Under the pieces are notes generated by a model, which saw nothing but the letters and a program-made list of their open reading frames with translations, made no database searches and was not told where the DNA came from. DNA of 64,000 nt, from NCBI GenBank assembly GCA_040266995.1, contig JAWRHV010000014.1:90794-154793 (forward strand), in the 5' to 3' direction. This DNA comes from UBA4312 sp040266995. Its GTDB lineage: Bacteria > Bacillota_I > Bacilli_A > Erysipelotrichales > Erysipelotrichaceae. This document shows, in pieces, positions 42,529 to 48,875 of the stretch; the first letter of the stretch is position 1, and each line of letters opens with the position of its first letter. Made by a program: the position numbers and the translations under genes.

Positions 42529-42663
42529 TTGTTTTGCTCCCTATAACGATTCCATAAGGGGATGTTTTCTATTTTTGGTTACCTGAATGGTAACAGTAGC
42601 ATGTAGGAGAAATGGTAGGTAACCTTTCGATAGTTAACAGTTCCCTTATGTATTTATATTATA
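42529..42663 (-). promoter_or_regulatory. Promoter and structured leader of the scaffold/capsid transcript
   Basis: A minus-strand -10 TATAAT lies at 42658-42663. The leader starts near CATAAGGG (42643-42650), which can pair with CCCTTATG-type sequence at 42553-42560 to close the whole leader. Inside, GGTTACCT (42617-42624) can pair with AGGTAACC (42577-42584). The latter can instead pair with GTTACC at 42589-42594 in a 5-nt-loop hairpin. Two exclusive structures are therefore available before the scaffold start. The -35 is not clear, so activation by a phage protein is plausible. Confidence 0.55.
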
Positions 42664-42700
42664 TCATTTCTATGCTTAATTTGACATGTATAATGTCTAT

Positions 42701-42883
42701 TTAATCCTTCAGCATATCAAGCAGATCTTCCAGCTTACTAAGATAATCCCCTAGCTCCGAGGTCCCCAGGTAAACATGAACATAATCACTATTAAGAAGT
42801 GCTAGCTTTAAAATTTTAACTCTTGATATAATTTCCTCTATGATCTCCTTGTCTGATGCGTAGTCATATGTAATATTTTTCAT
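42701..42883 (-). CDS. Small acidic helical protein of the satellite
   Basis: A 60-residue protein rich in Leu, Ile, Asp and Glu (ISRVKILKLALLNSDYVHVYLG in the middle). It probably forms two helices. Its ATG overlaps the stop of the 42880-43044 gene (ATGA), indicating translational coupling. It is the last early gene before the late promoter. No family recognised; small acidic proteins in satellites often interfere with helper phage functions, but nothing here shows that directly. Confidence 0.55.
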   Translation of the reverse strand: MKNITYDYASDKEIIEEIISRVKILKLALLNSDYVHVYLGTSELGDYLSKLEDLLDMLKD

Positions 42884-43044
42884 GGCTTATGCCCTCTCTT
42901 TCTATTGGCTGTTTTATACTTCTGTTTTGTCCGCACTCGAAGATTATCAAACTTGTTACCAGGTACCAGCTGGTAAAAGTTCTGTAATTTATTAATTATG
43001 TTTTTCTTTGTCTCTCTGCTCCTTAGCTCCTCTGTAATATCCAT
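42880..43044 (-). CDS. Hidden 54-residue basic protein overlapping its neighbours
   Basis: An ATG at 43044 inside the preceding gene, in another frame, opens 54 codons ending TGA in an ATGA overlap with the 42701-42883 gene. The protein begins MDITEELRSRETKKN and ends TANRKRGHKP, with 15 Lys/Arg in total. Without it the 108 bp between the two neighbouring genes would be empty. A ribosome-binding site is not obvious. Existence is inferred from the open frame and the coupled stop/start. Confidence 0.5.
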   Translation of the reverse strand: MDITEELRSRETKKNIINKLQNFYQLVPGNKFDNLRVRTKQKYKTANRKRGHKP

Positions 43045-43201
43045 AAACGAATATCATAAAAGCTGTATGTAGATCCGTTGGTTTTTCGCTTTCGTTTTTT
43101 AATTTTTCGATTACCTCTCTATCCATTGTGTTATGCAATGGTTCGCTATGCTTTCTTATGTAATCTCTGATCTTATTGTAGTTGTATTCCGGATAACTCA
43201 T
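42992..43201 (-). CDS. Small protein of the satellite, unknown function
   Basis: A 69-residue protein: a charged N-terminus (YPEYNYNKIRDYIRKH), a central helix and an aromatic stretch FMIFVYGYYRGAKEQRDKEK at the end. The ribosome-binding site GGAGAG lies inside the end of the preceding 59-residue gene, whose stop is 3 bp before this ATG. Part of a run of four tiny co-directional genes between the rep gene and the late region. No family recognised. Confidence 0.6.
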   Translation of the reverse strand: MSYPEYNYNKIRDYIRKHSEPLHNTMDREVIEKLKNESEKPTDLHTAFMIFVYGYYRGAKEQRDKEKHN

Positions 43202-43203
43202 GT

Positions 43204-43383
43204 TTAATATCTCTCCTTCTGTTTGGTGATTTCATATCCGGTGCTCCGGATCTGCTCAGCTAGCATACAAATTGAATAAATGATCCCAAACGCTGAAGGG
43301 CTTATTCCTATATCCCGGATCTGGTCTTTTCTTGTTTCCAGCTCGTTCAAAATTTCATTAAGTCTATTTGTGTTGTAAATCAT
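43204..43383 (-). CDS. Small protein of the satellite, 59 residues
   Basis: ATG 43383 follows GGAG; the frame ends TAA at 43204-43206. The protein (MIYNTNRLNEILNELETRKD ... ITKQKERY) has a first helix with heptad-like Leu/Ile and an ISPSAFGIIYSICMLAEQIR segment. It is close to the ribosome-binding site of the next gene, so co-translation is likely. No family recognised. It is too short for most gene finders but has good start and stop signals. Confidence 0.65.
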   Translation of the reverse strand: MIYNTNRLNEILNELETRKDQIRDIGISPSAFGIIYSICMLAEQIRSTGYEITKQKERY

Positions 43384-43437
43384 CTTTTTTTCTCCTACTC
43401 TTTCTATGGTATGTCAAATGCTGTTCGATGTGTGAAT

Positions 43438-43572
43438 GTATATCAAAATCAAAAATCAAATATTGATTTTGATATACTTCACATCTACTTCAAAAAAATA
43501 TATATATTTATATATAAGGTTTTGAAGTAGTAGTTCAAATCCTTGTTTTTTAGGTTTTGAAGTACTAGTTCA
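43438..43572. other. Candidate replication origin of the satellite: inverted repeat, AT-rich stretch and iteron-like repeats
   Basis: A 14-bp perfect inverted repeat (GTATATCAAAATCA, 43438-43451, against 43464-43477) is followed by TACTTCA (43475-43481), TACTTCAA (43486-43493), a 24-bp run of only A and T, then TTGAAGTA (43522-43529 and 43557-43564) embedded in two 21-bp direct repeats (43517-43537 and 43552-43572, one mismatch, period 35). It lies directly downstream of the rep gene and overlaps its last codon. Confidence 0.55.
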
Positions 43573-44700
43573 TTCTTGCTTATAAGACCATTTTTTTGGG
43601 CCTTTTTTACCTTCTTCACAATGTAATAACTCTGATTTTTCAAGATATTTTATTACTGTATTTAAAGTCATTCCACCTATTTTTTTTGATATTTCATATG
43701 CTGTCAAAGGCTCTCCGTTATTCATTAGGTGATTTTTCATGAAGTCCTCAAGTCTTTTTTGTGTTTCGCTGCTTTTTTTCTTAATAGCAGTAGAAGATTT
43801 TCCTTGTCTGCTTTCTTTTAATTCAGCCTGTTCAAGCTCTCCGGTTGTATCAATAAAGTGATACGCCGGTACACCTGGAATAGATTCAAACCAAAAATTT
43901 ATATCATTTGGTTTAGGAAATGATCTAGTGTTTAGATCCATTCTCCAGGCTGTTAAACCGGGTTGCTTATCACCCGGCGGCTCCAGTTCCACTATGTCTA
44001 GAATAGCGTCAGCGTCTCTAGCAAATACCCCGGATCCGGAGGCCCGATCCATTGCGTTCTTGGCTCCCTGGTTCCCTTTTGTATGGTGGTGACAGTAAAT
44101 AACTGAAGCCCCTGTCATCCTGGTTATCAGATCTATTTGGTTTGTAAAATAGCTCATGTCCATTGCGTTATTTTCATCCCCGGTTATTACCTTGTAAATA
44201 GGATCTATCACAATCACTGAATAATCATTTTTTGCGTTCTGGATAATGTGTATAGCTAATTCATCCAGGGGTTTAGCATGTCCTTTAAGATTCCAGATCT
44301 TCAAATTGTCTGTTTCTGTATTCGGTTTTATTTTCATAGCTTCATATAGTTCAATAAGCCTATGGTTAAACTCTGCTTCTGATAGTTCAAGATTTATATA
44401 TAAAACCTTGCACTTTTTAACCGGAAGCCCTAGCCATTTCCGGCCTTCTGAAAAACATATTGATAGCTCAGTAAGAATAAAACTTTTCCCGGCTTTAGAA
44501 GGACCGGAAATCAATAACTTCCCCTTTTCCCTCAATACCCCGGCAATCAGTTCCGGATCCAGGTTACCAGGATCATTAATTGCTTTTTTAGCTGAAACGA
44601 TATCCGGCAAGCCATACCTGTTCAAGCTATATTCTGGATCCTCTCTGATAGCTCGCCATTGCTTTACTATCTCTTTTTGTCTGCTGTCATATGAAATCAT
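43570..44700 (-). CDS. RepA-like AAA/RecA-fold replication ATPase
   Basis: A 376-residue AAA_25 (RepA/RSF1010 or DnaB-like) ATPase. Walker A is GPSKAGKS (residues 66-73), Walker B VIVIDPIY near residue 160, followed by CHHHTKG, matching motif H3 of hexameric RepA helicases. The C-terminal 60 residues form a winged-helix (AYEISKKIGGMTLNTVIKYL). In satellites and small plasmids such proteins unwind the origin. It overlaps the AlpA-like gene by one base (TAATG), and an iteron-like region follows it. No separate primase is visible. Confidence 0.8.
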   Translation of the reverse strand: MISYDSRQKEIVKQWRAIREDPEYSLNRYGLPDIVSAKKAINDPGNLDPELIAGVLREKGKLLISGPSKAGKSFILTELSICFSEGRKWLGLPVKKCKVLYINLELSEAEFNHRLIELYEAMKIKPNTETDNLKIWNLKGHAKPLDELAIHIIQNAKNDYSVIVIDPIYKVITGDENNAMDMSYFTNQIDLITRMTGASVIYCHHHTKGNQGAKNAMDRASGSGVFARDADAILDIVELEPPGDKQPGLTAWRMDLNTRSFPKPNDINFWFESIPGVPAYHFIDTTGELEQAELKESRQGKSSTAIKKKSSETQKRLEDFMKNHLMNNGEPLTAYEISKKIGGMTLNTVIKYLEKSELLHCEEGKKGPKKWSYKQE

Positions 44701-44936
44701 TACTCCTCACCACTCTTGCTGTATTTTAGATCCAATGCATGATAATAAGACTCCAGGCGAAACTCCTTCATTACATCAAACCTTGAATAACCCCAGGGGT
44801 ACATACGGAGCTTTGTTTTCTTTAGATAGTTGCTAATTGAGCTGGGTGAAGCGTTGCATACAATAGCAATATCCTTTTGTTTCAAATATGGTCTAGATAA
44901 AATATCATAGTTTCTTTTTTCGATATTCTCAGCCAT
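44700..44936 (-). CDS. AlpA/excisionase-like DNA-binding protein
   Basis: A 78-residue protein with a helix-turn-helix-like segment LKQKDIAIVCNASPSSISNYLKK (parts: KQKDIAIVC, SSISNYL; residues 18-40) and a wing YPWGYSRFDVMKEFR. Size and position, between a Cro-like gene and rep, match the AlpA/Xis genes of PICIs and small phages, which activate excision or early transcription. Ribosome-binding site GGAAGGGAAG. It could be an excisionase, a transcription activator or both. Confidence 0.65.
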   Translation of the reverse strand: MAENIEKRNYDILSRPYLKQKDIAIVCNASPSSISNYLKKTKLRMYPWGYSRFDVMKEFRLESYYHALDLKYSKSGEE

Positions 44937-44952
44937 TTTCTTCCCTTCCTTT

Positions 44953-45150
44953 CTACTGTTCGATCAATTCTTCAACGCTAACATTTAAAGCTTCTGCAAT
45001 TTTACAAGCTGTCTCATACTTGCAAGATCTGCCGTTCATAATTCCACATATTGTATTAATGGATAAATCACACCGTTTCGCTAGTTCTTTTTGCGTGCCA
45101 ACTCCAGATTTAAACAAGTGTTTTTGAATAATGTGTTTATTTAAATTCAC
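44953..45150 (-). CDS. Cro-like XRE-family HTH protein
   Basis: A 65-residue XRE HTH protein (TQKELAKRCDLSINTICGIMNG, parts TQKELAKRC and SINTICGIM; about residues 19-40), the whole of it a single DNA-binding domain. It is divergent from the repressor gene at 45315-45779, across a 164-bp control region with direct repeats. This layout is the lysis-lysogeny type switch seen in phages and PICIs: this protein likely counteracts the repressor or autoregulates the leftward operon. Confidence 0.75.
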   Translation of the reverse strand: MNLNKHIIQKHLFKSGVGTQKELAKRCDLSINTICGIMNGRSCKYETACKIAEALNVSVEELIEQ

Positions 45151-45314
45151 AACAGGCCCTCCTTTCTAGCTCCCAAATATTACTTTTGGACTATTTCCAA
45201 AATTATATTATCAGTATTAATATTATTTTACAAGTATTTTTTTGCTCTTTAATATTATTTACAATGTATTTTTTCAAAATAATATGCTATGGTTTAAATA
45301 GGAGAATTTTTATT
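45151..45314. promoter_or_regulatory. Divergent switch region with 32-bp-spaced direct repeats
   Basis: Two near-identical AT-rich elements TTAATATTATTT(T)ACAA..TATTTTTT lie at 45217-45243 and 45249-45274, one 32 bp after the other, i.e. on the same helix face. The second overlaps a TTTACA/TAATAT promoter-like pair reading toward the repressor. They are plausible operators for the repressor/Cro-like pair. Confidence 0.5.
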
Positions 45315-45779
45315 ATGTACAATTATGAACGATTTATTCCCAATGCCGGAAAATTTTTTAAAGAACTAAGAAAAGAAAAAGGGATTACGCAAAAAGAACT
45401 TGCTGAAAAGCTGGGTATCACTCAAGGAGCTGTAAGCCATTTTGAAAAAGATGATAGTAGGTTGACATTAAAAACATGCCAGAAAATCACAGAAGCTTTA
45501 GGAGAGCCGTTTGATCTCTTTATTCAGTGGAGCTATTTAGGTGCTTTGAAAAATATAATTGACTCGGAAGATCCAGAAGCTAAAGAAATACTTCAACAAT
45601 TCCACACATCAACCACGTTTGGAGAAGATAGCCAAACTCCAGAACACGAAAAAGAAGACGAATTAAAACATGAAATAGCTTTAAAAGCAGATCTATTAAA
45701 CAGTGCTGGAAAACAAAAAACCATTGAATATATGGATGATCTAGCAGACAATCCAAAATATAAAAAGGATTCAAAATAA
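45315..45779 (+). CDS. XRE-family repressor of the satellite (Stl/CI-like)
   Basis: A 154-residue protein. The N-terminal HTH (TQKELAEKLGITQGAVSHFE, about residues 25-44) is a canonical lambda-repressor type. The C-terminal 80 residues are acidic and predicted helical, without the LexA/CI peptidase motifs. That is like the Stl repressors of PICIs, which are inactivated by binding helper-phage proteins rather than by cleavage. The frame extends to 45186, but ATG 45315 follows AGGAG. It is transcribed toward the integrase gene, whose ATG is 39 bp beyond its stop. Confidence 0.75.
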   Translation: MYNYERFIPNAGKFFKELRKEKGITQKELAEKLGITQGAVSHFEKDDSRLTLKTCQKITEALGEPFDLFIQWSYLGALKNIIDSEDPEAKEILQQFHTSTTFGEDSQTPEHEKEDELKHEIALKADLLNSAGKQKTIEYMDDLADNPKYKKDSK

Positions 45780-45818
45780 GATTTTTTATCCGGTAAATAA
45801 GAAAGAAGACGATAAATA

Positions 45819-46892
45819 ATGACTATTGAAAGCCGTATTGTTAACAATAAAAAACAGTATCGATATCGTATCTATTATTCAGATCCATTAGGAAAAAGAA
45901 AACAAAAAAACTCAAAGTGGTATAAAACAAGAAAAAAAGCATTACAAGAAGAAGCTTTATTTAAGCTGAAGACCACAGAAGAAAAAACGTTTCTTCCTTT
46001 TTCGGCTGTTGCTGAAGACTGGATCCGGTTCACGTCCATTAATAACGCTTCTAACACAACTAAAGATAAGCGTTCGATAGTTGAGAAATACTATAAACCT
46101 TTTCTAGATAAGAATATCTATAAGATTTCTTCCGGAGATTGTAAAACGCTGTTAGAGGGCCCAAATGTAGCAGCACTTTCCACCAGCAGAAAAAACAATA
46201 TCTACTCTTTCTTGAAATCCATATTCAGCCATGCTCAGAAATTTTTTGAATTGAGCAGTAATCCTATGGATCCTATACCACGCTTCCAGAAGACATCAGA
46301 AGAACGATTAAAAGAAATGAATATTTATACCCCGGCTGATTTTAAACGTTTCTATGAAGCTATACCAGATCAGCAGAAAGAAATAGCAGATTTCTTTTAT
46401 ATTCTTTATTGGACCGGTATGCGAAAGAATGAATTAAGATCATTGACATTCGGAGATTTTAACGGAAGATCTCTAAGAATATGGAGACAATGGAAAGATA
46501 ATAAATTTGAACCATTAAAAACAAAAGGATCCGTTAGATCCATTGCGATTGATAAAAAATGTATTGATATCATAAATAACCAGCATGATTATTATATGAC
46601 CTTCCCGGAGTTCAGCTCCAGCTGGTTTATTTTCGGAGGATATAAACCAATTCCAAAAACAAATATAGACCGGTGCAAACAGCAGACAATAAAAAACAAT
46701 CACCTTCCGGAGATCCGGATACATGATTTCAGACATTCTCACGCTTCCTATCTGATATCAAAGGGAGTGAATATGTATAAGATTTCAAAGCGTTTAGGTC
46801 ATAGTTCCATAACCATGACAATGGATAGATACGGCCATTTAATGCCTAAAGATGAAGATGAAATTTTGAACGCTATAAATGACAATTTTTGA
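45819..46892 (+). CDS. Tyrosine-recombinase integrase of the satellite-like element
   Basis: A 357-residue tyrosine recombinase. N-terminal arm-binding domain (ESRIVNNKKQYRYRIYY), core-binding domain (about 58-150), catalytic Arg in GMRKNELRSL, HxxR in HDFRHSHASY, LGHSS and nucleophile Tyr in DRYGHLM. The stop is 46 bp before the 57-bp attachment repeat in tRNA-Leu(CAG), and direct AAGACAT arm sites lie in between. It is a paralogue of the integrase at 38832-39917, implying the same att specificity. Confidence 0.93.
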   Translation: MTIESRIVNNKKQYRYRIYYSDPLGKRKQKNSKWYKTRKKALQEEALFKLKTTEEKTFLPFSAVAEDWIRFTSINNASNTTKDKRSIVEKYYKPFLDKNIYKISSGDCKTLLEGPNVAALSTSRKNNIYSFLKSIFSHAQKFFELSSNPMDPIPRFQKTSEERLKEMNIYTPADFKRFYEAIPDQQKEIADFFYILYWTGMRKNELRSLTFGDFNGRSLRIWRQWKDNKFEPLKTKGSVRSIAIDKKCIDIINNQHDYYMTFPEFSSSWFIFGGYKPIPKTNIDRCKQQTIKNNHLPEIRIHDFRHSHASYLISKGVNMYKISKRLGHSSITMTMDRYGHLMPKDEDEILNAINDNF

Positions 46893-46908
46893 GAAAACGA
46901 GAAATTTT

Positions 46909-46926
46909 AAGACATAAATAAGACAT
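46909..46926. repeat. Right arm-type site of the satellite-like element
   Basis: AAGACATAAATAAGACAT, matching 40095-40112 with one difference. It lies between the integrase stop and the attachment repeat. Confidence 0.7.
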
Positions 46927-46937
46927 AAATTTTCAAT

Positions 46938-46994
46938 AAATTAAAAAACTCCTTTATATAAAGGAGTTGTTTTCATATGGTGCAGAGGAAGGGA
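46938..46994. repeat. Right attachment site (57 bp) in the 3' end of tRNA-Leu(CAG)
   Basis: Identical to 39945-40001. It contains the tRNA terminator and the 17 tRNA nucleotides up to the T-arm, so insertion leaves the tRNA gene and its terminator intact. Confidence 0.9.
46942..46968 (-). terminator. Terminator of tRNA-Leu(CAG)
   Basis: Minus-strand arms AACTCCTT and AAGGAGTT with a 6-nt loop are followed by a T-run. The same hairpin is duplicated at the inner attachment site near 39955-39975. Confidence 0.8.
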
Positions 46995-47063
46995 TTTGAA
47001 CCCTCACGCCATTGCTGGCACTGCCGCCTGAAGACAGCGTGTCTGCCGTTCCACCACCTCTGC
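46978..47063 (-). tRNA. tRNA-Leu(CAG)
   Basis: 86 nt on the minus strand with encoded CCA. Acceptor arms GCAGAGG and CCTCTGC pair perfectly. The anticodon stem CTGTC pairs with GGCAG around loop TTCAGGC, giving anticodon CAG. The long variable arm is typical of a class II tRNA, and the T-arm contains GGTTCAAATCC. It is the integration target of the two stacked elements. Confidence 0.95.
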
Positions 47064-47165
47064 AAGTGTTTCTATTATACATCAAAGCGGATGAATTTCA
47101 AACGTTTTTATGAAAAATCTTATTGAATATCAATAAATACGGCATACAGATATTTAACAAAGTCA

Positions 47166-47193
47166 TAATAAAGCCTTCTTGATCAGAAGGCTT
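47166..47193 (-). terminator. Terminator of the metQNI operon
   Basis: Minus-strand arms AAGCCTTC and GAAGGCTT with a 7-nt loop are followed by a short T-rich tail (TTATTAT). It overlaps the metI stop. Confidence 0.75.
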
Positions 47194-47827
47194 ACGATAA
47201 TTTCTTATAAAGATGGTTTCCGATCATCTGAATGACCTGTACAAAGACAATCAGGATGATACTACATACTACCAGATAGTCCAGCTTGTACATCTGGTAA
47301 CCGAATCGGATGGCAACATCCCCGATACCGCCACCACCAACGGTACCCGCCATTGCGGAATAACCTACCAAACTGATGATCAGAAGAATGACACCATTCA
47401 ACATACGTGGAAAGGATTCCTTCAGATAAACACGCATCAGAATTTGGAAATCACTGGCGCCAAAAGACCGCGCAGCCTCAATAACACCGGGATCGGTTTC
47501 TCGTAAACTGGTTTCAAAAACACGGGCAATATATGGGATAGCTGAAATCGTTAAAGGAACGATGGCTGCCGTTGTCCCGATTGCTTTTCCGACAATGGCT
47601 CTTGTAAATGGAATCAAGATAACCAACAGAATAATAAAAGGGAAGGACCGGAATATATTGACAATTAAACTTAAGGTTTCATAAACCGGTTTATTCGGCT
47701 TTAATCCATCCGGTGCTGTCAAGGTCAAAATGATGGCCGGAATAAAGCCTAATATAACGGATAATAATGTTGACACAAAGACCATATACAAAGTCTGCTG
47801 GGTGGCTTGAACGATAATTTCTGACAT
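47192..47827 (-). CDS. metI: Methionine ABC transporter permease MetI
   Basis: A 211-residue permease with five hydrophobic segments. The cytoplasmic EAA loop (EAARSFGASDFQILMRVYL, about residues 132-150) contacts MetN. The motif VGGGGIGDVAIRFGYQ is typical of MetI. ATG 47827 follows GGGAGG; the frame to 47845 overlaps metN. Third gene of the metQ-metN-metI operon under a methionine T-box. Imports L-methionine, and in many strains D-methionine. Confidence 0.95.
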   Translation of the reverse strand: MSEIIVQATQQTLYMVFVSTLLSVILGFIPAIILTLTAPDGLKPNKPVYETLSLIVNIFRSFPFIILLVILIPFTRAIVGKAIGTTAAIVPLTISAIPYIARVFETSLRETDPGVIEAARSFGASDFQILMRVYLKESFPRMLNGVILLIISLVGYSAMAGTVGGGGIGDVAIRFGYQMYKLDYLVVCSIILIVFVQVIQMIGNHLYKKLS

Positions 47828-47829
47828 GT

Positions 47830-48795
47830 TTACAGCACCTCCCATTCTACTTTATGCTCTTCTAAATACTGAATGACTCTATCCTCGTTTTCTTCATCGA
47901 TATTGATGACCAGAGAACCAAAGACATTATTTCTGAAATCCTCTAGCTTGGCCCATACGATACCGACATCGATATCCATTTCTCTGGCCATGCTGGAAAT
48001 TAACGGATCATTGTTGTTGGAATCTGTAAAGAATAGCTGAATGTTGATGCCTGTAGAAGGAAGCAGATCGCTTTCTTCCTGCAGGAAGGCTTTGACATCT
48101 GCGTTTGGTTTCACAAACAATTCCTCCGGTTTTCCTTCCGCAATCATACGGCCATCCTTTAAAAAGGCTACACGCTGACAAATCTGCTTAACCACTTCCA
48201 TCTGGTGCGTCACCACGATGATCGTAATGCCCAGCTCCTCATTGATTTGCTGCAATAAGGACAGAATTCCCCGGGTAATCTTCGGATCCAGGGCGCTGGT
48301 TGCTTCATCACACAACAGGATTTCCGGGTCCAGCACCAAGGCTCTGGCAATGGCTACACGCTGCTTCTGTCCACCGGACAATTCTCTTGGACGGGCATGG
48401 ATCTTATCTTCCAGGCCGACCAGTTTGATCAATCCTTCGATTTTTTCTTTGGCTTCCGGTGTATTGGTCTTCATTCCCCAGAACTTCATCGGCAAGGCAA
48501 CGTTGTCATAGACATCCAGTCTTGTCAACAGGTTAAAATTCTGAAAGATCATTCCCATATTCTTCTGCAGGTTATGCAGCTGTTTTTTATCTTTATCATT
48601 GACGATGGTTCCATTCACAGTAATTGTACCGGAGTTATATGTCTCCAAACCGTTGATACATCGTAACAAGGTGGATTTTCCGGCACCGCTCTGTCCAATG
48701 ATCCCATAGATCTCGTGATCCTGGATATCGATGGAAATCCCCTTGAGAACTTCCAAGTCGTCAAAATTTTTTTTGACATTCTCCAACTTTATCAT
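47830..48795 (-). CDS. metN: Methionine ABC transporter ATP-binding protein MetN
   Basis: A 321-residue ATPase. Walker A GQSGAGKST (about residues 34-42), signature LSGGQKQR, Walker B ILLCDEATSALD. The C-terminal 80 residues form the NIL/ACT-like regulatory domain, which allows methionine to inhibit transport (IQLFFTDSNNNDPLISSM, VIQYLEEHKVEWEVL). It lies 80 bp after metQ, with a hairpin in the gap, and 3 bp before metI. Confidence 0.95.
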   Translation of the reverse strand: MIKLENVKKNFDDLEVLKGISIDIQDHEIYGIIGQSGAGKSTLLRCINGLETYNSGTITVNGTIVNDKDKKQLHNLQKNMGMIFQNFNLLTRLDVYDNVALPMKFWGMKTNTPEAKEKIEGLIKLVGLEDKIHARPRELSGGQKQRVAIARALVLDPEILLCDEATSALDPKITRGILSLLQQINEELGITIIVVTHQMEVVKQICQRVAFLKDGRMIAEGKPEELFVKPNADVKAFLQEESDLLPSTGINIQLFFTDSNNNDPLISSMAREMDIDVGIVWAKLEDFRNNVFGSLVINIDEENEDRVIQYLEEHKVEWEVL

Positions 48796-48822
48796 AATCT
48801 CGGTCCTCTCTTATATACCATG

Positions 48823-48853
48823 AAATGTTCAGGATAATTTACCCTGAACATTT
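48823..48853 (-). other. Intercistronic hairpin between metQ and metN
   Basis: Arms of 11 bp (AAATGTTCAGG and CCTGAACATTT) flank a 9-nt loop on the minus strand. No T-run follows, so it is more likely an RNA-processing or 3'-protection element that lets the binding-protein message outlast the rest. Confidence 0.6.
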
Positions 48854-48875
48854 CCTTTAGCTATTCAATTATATC

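Larger units (their letters stand above)
39945..46994. mobile_element. Satellite-like integrated element of about 7 kb at tRNA-Leu(CAG), encoding capsid and scaffold but no other head or tail genes
   Basis: Bounded by perfect 57-bp direct repeats (period 6,993 bp). Contents from right to left: integrase and repressor (plus strand), then on the minus strand Cro-like, AlpA-like and RepA-like proteins, four tiny genes, scaffold, major capsid protein and an unknown coiled-coil protein. The order integrase, repressor, divergent excisionase-like gene, replication gene and then packaging-type genes is that of phage-inducible chromosomal islands. No terminase, portal, protease, connector, tail or lysis gene is present, so it cannot be a complete phage. 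Naming it a satellite is inference from gene content. Confidence 0.75.
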
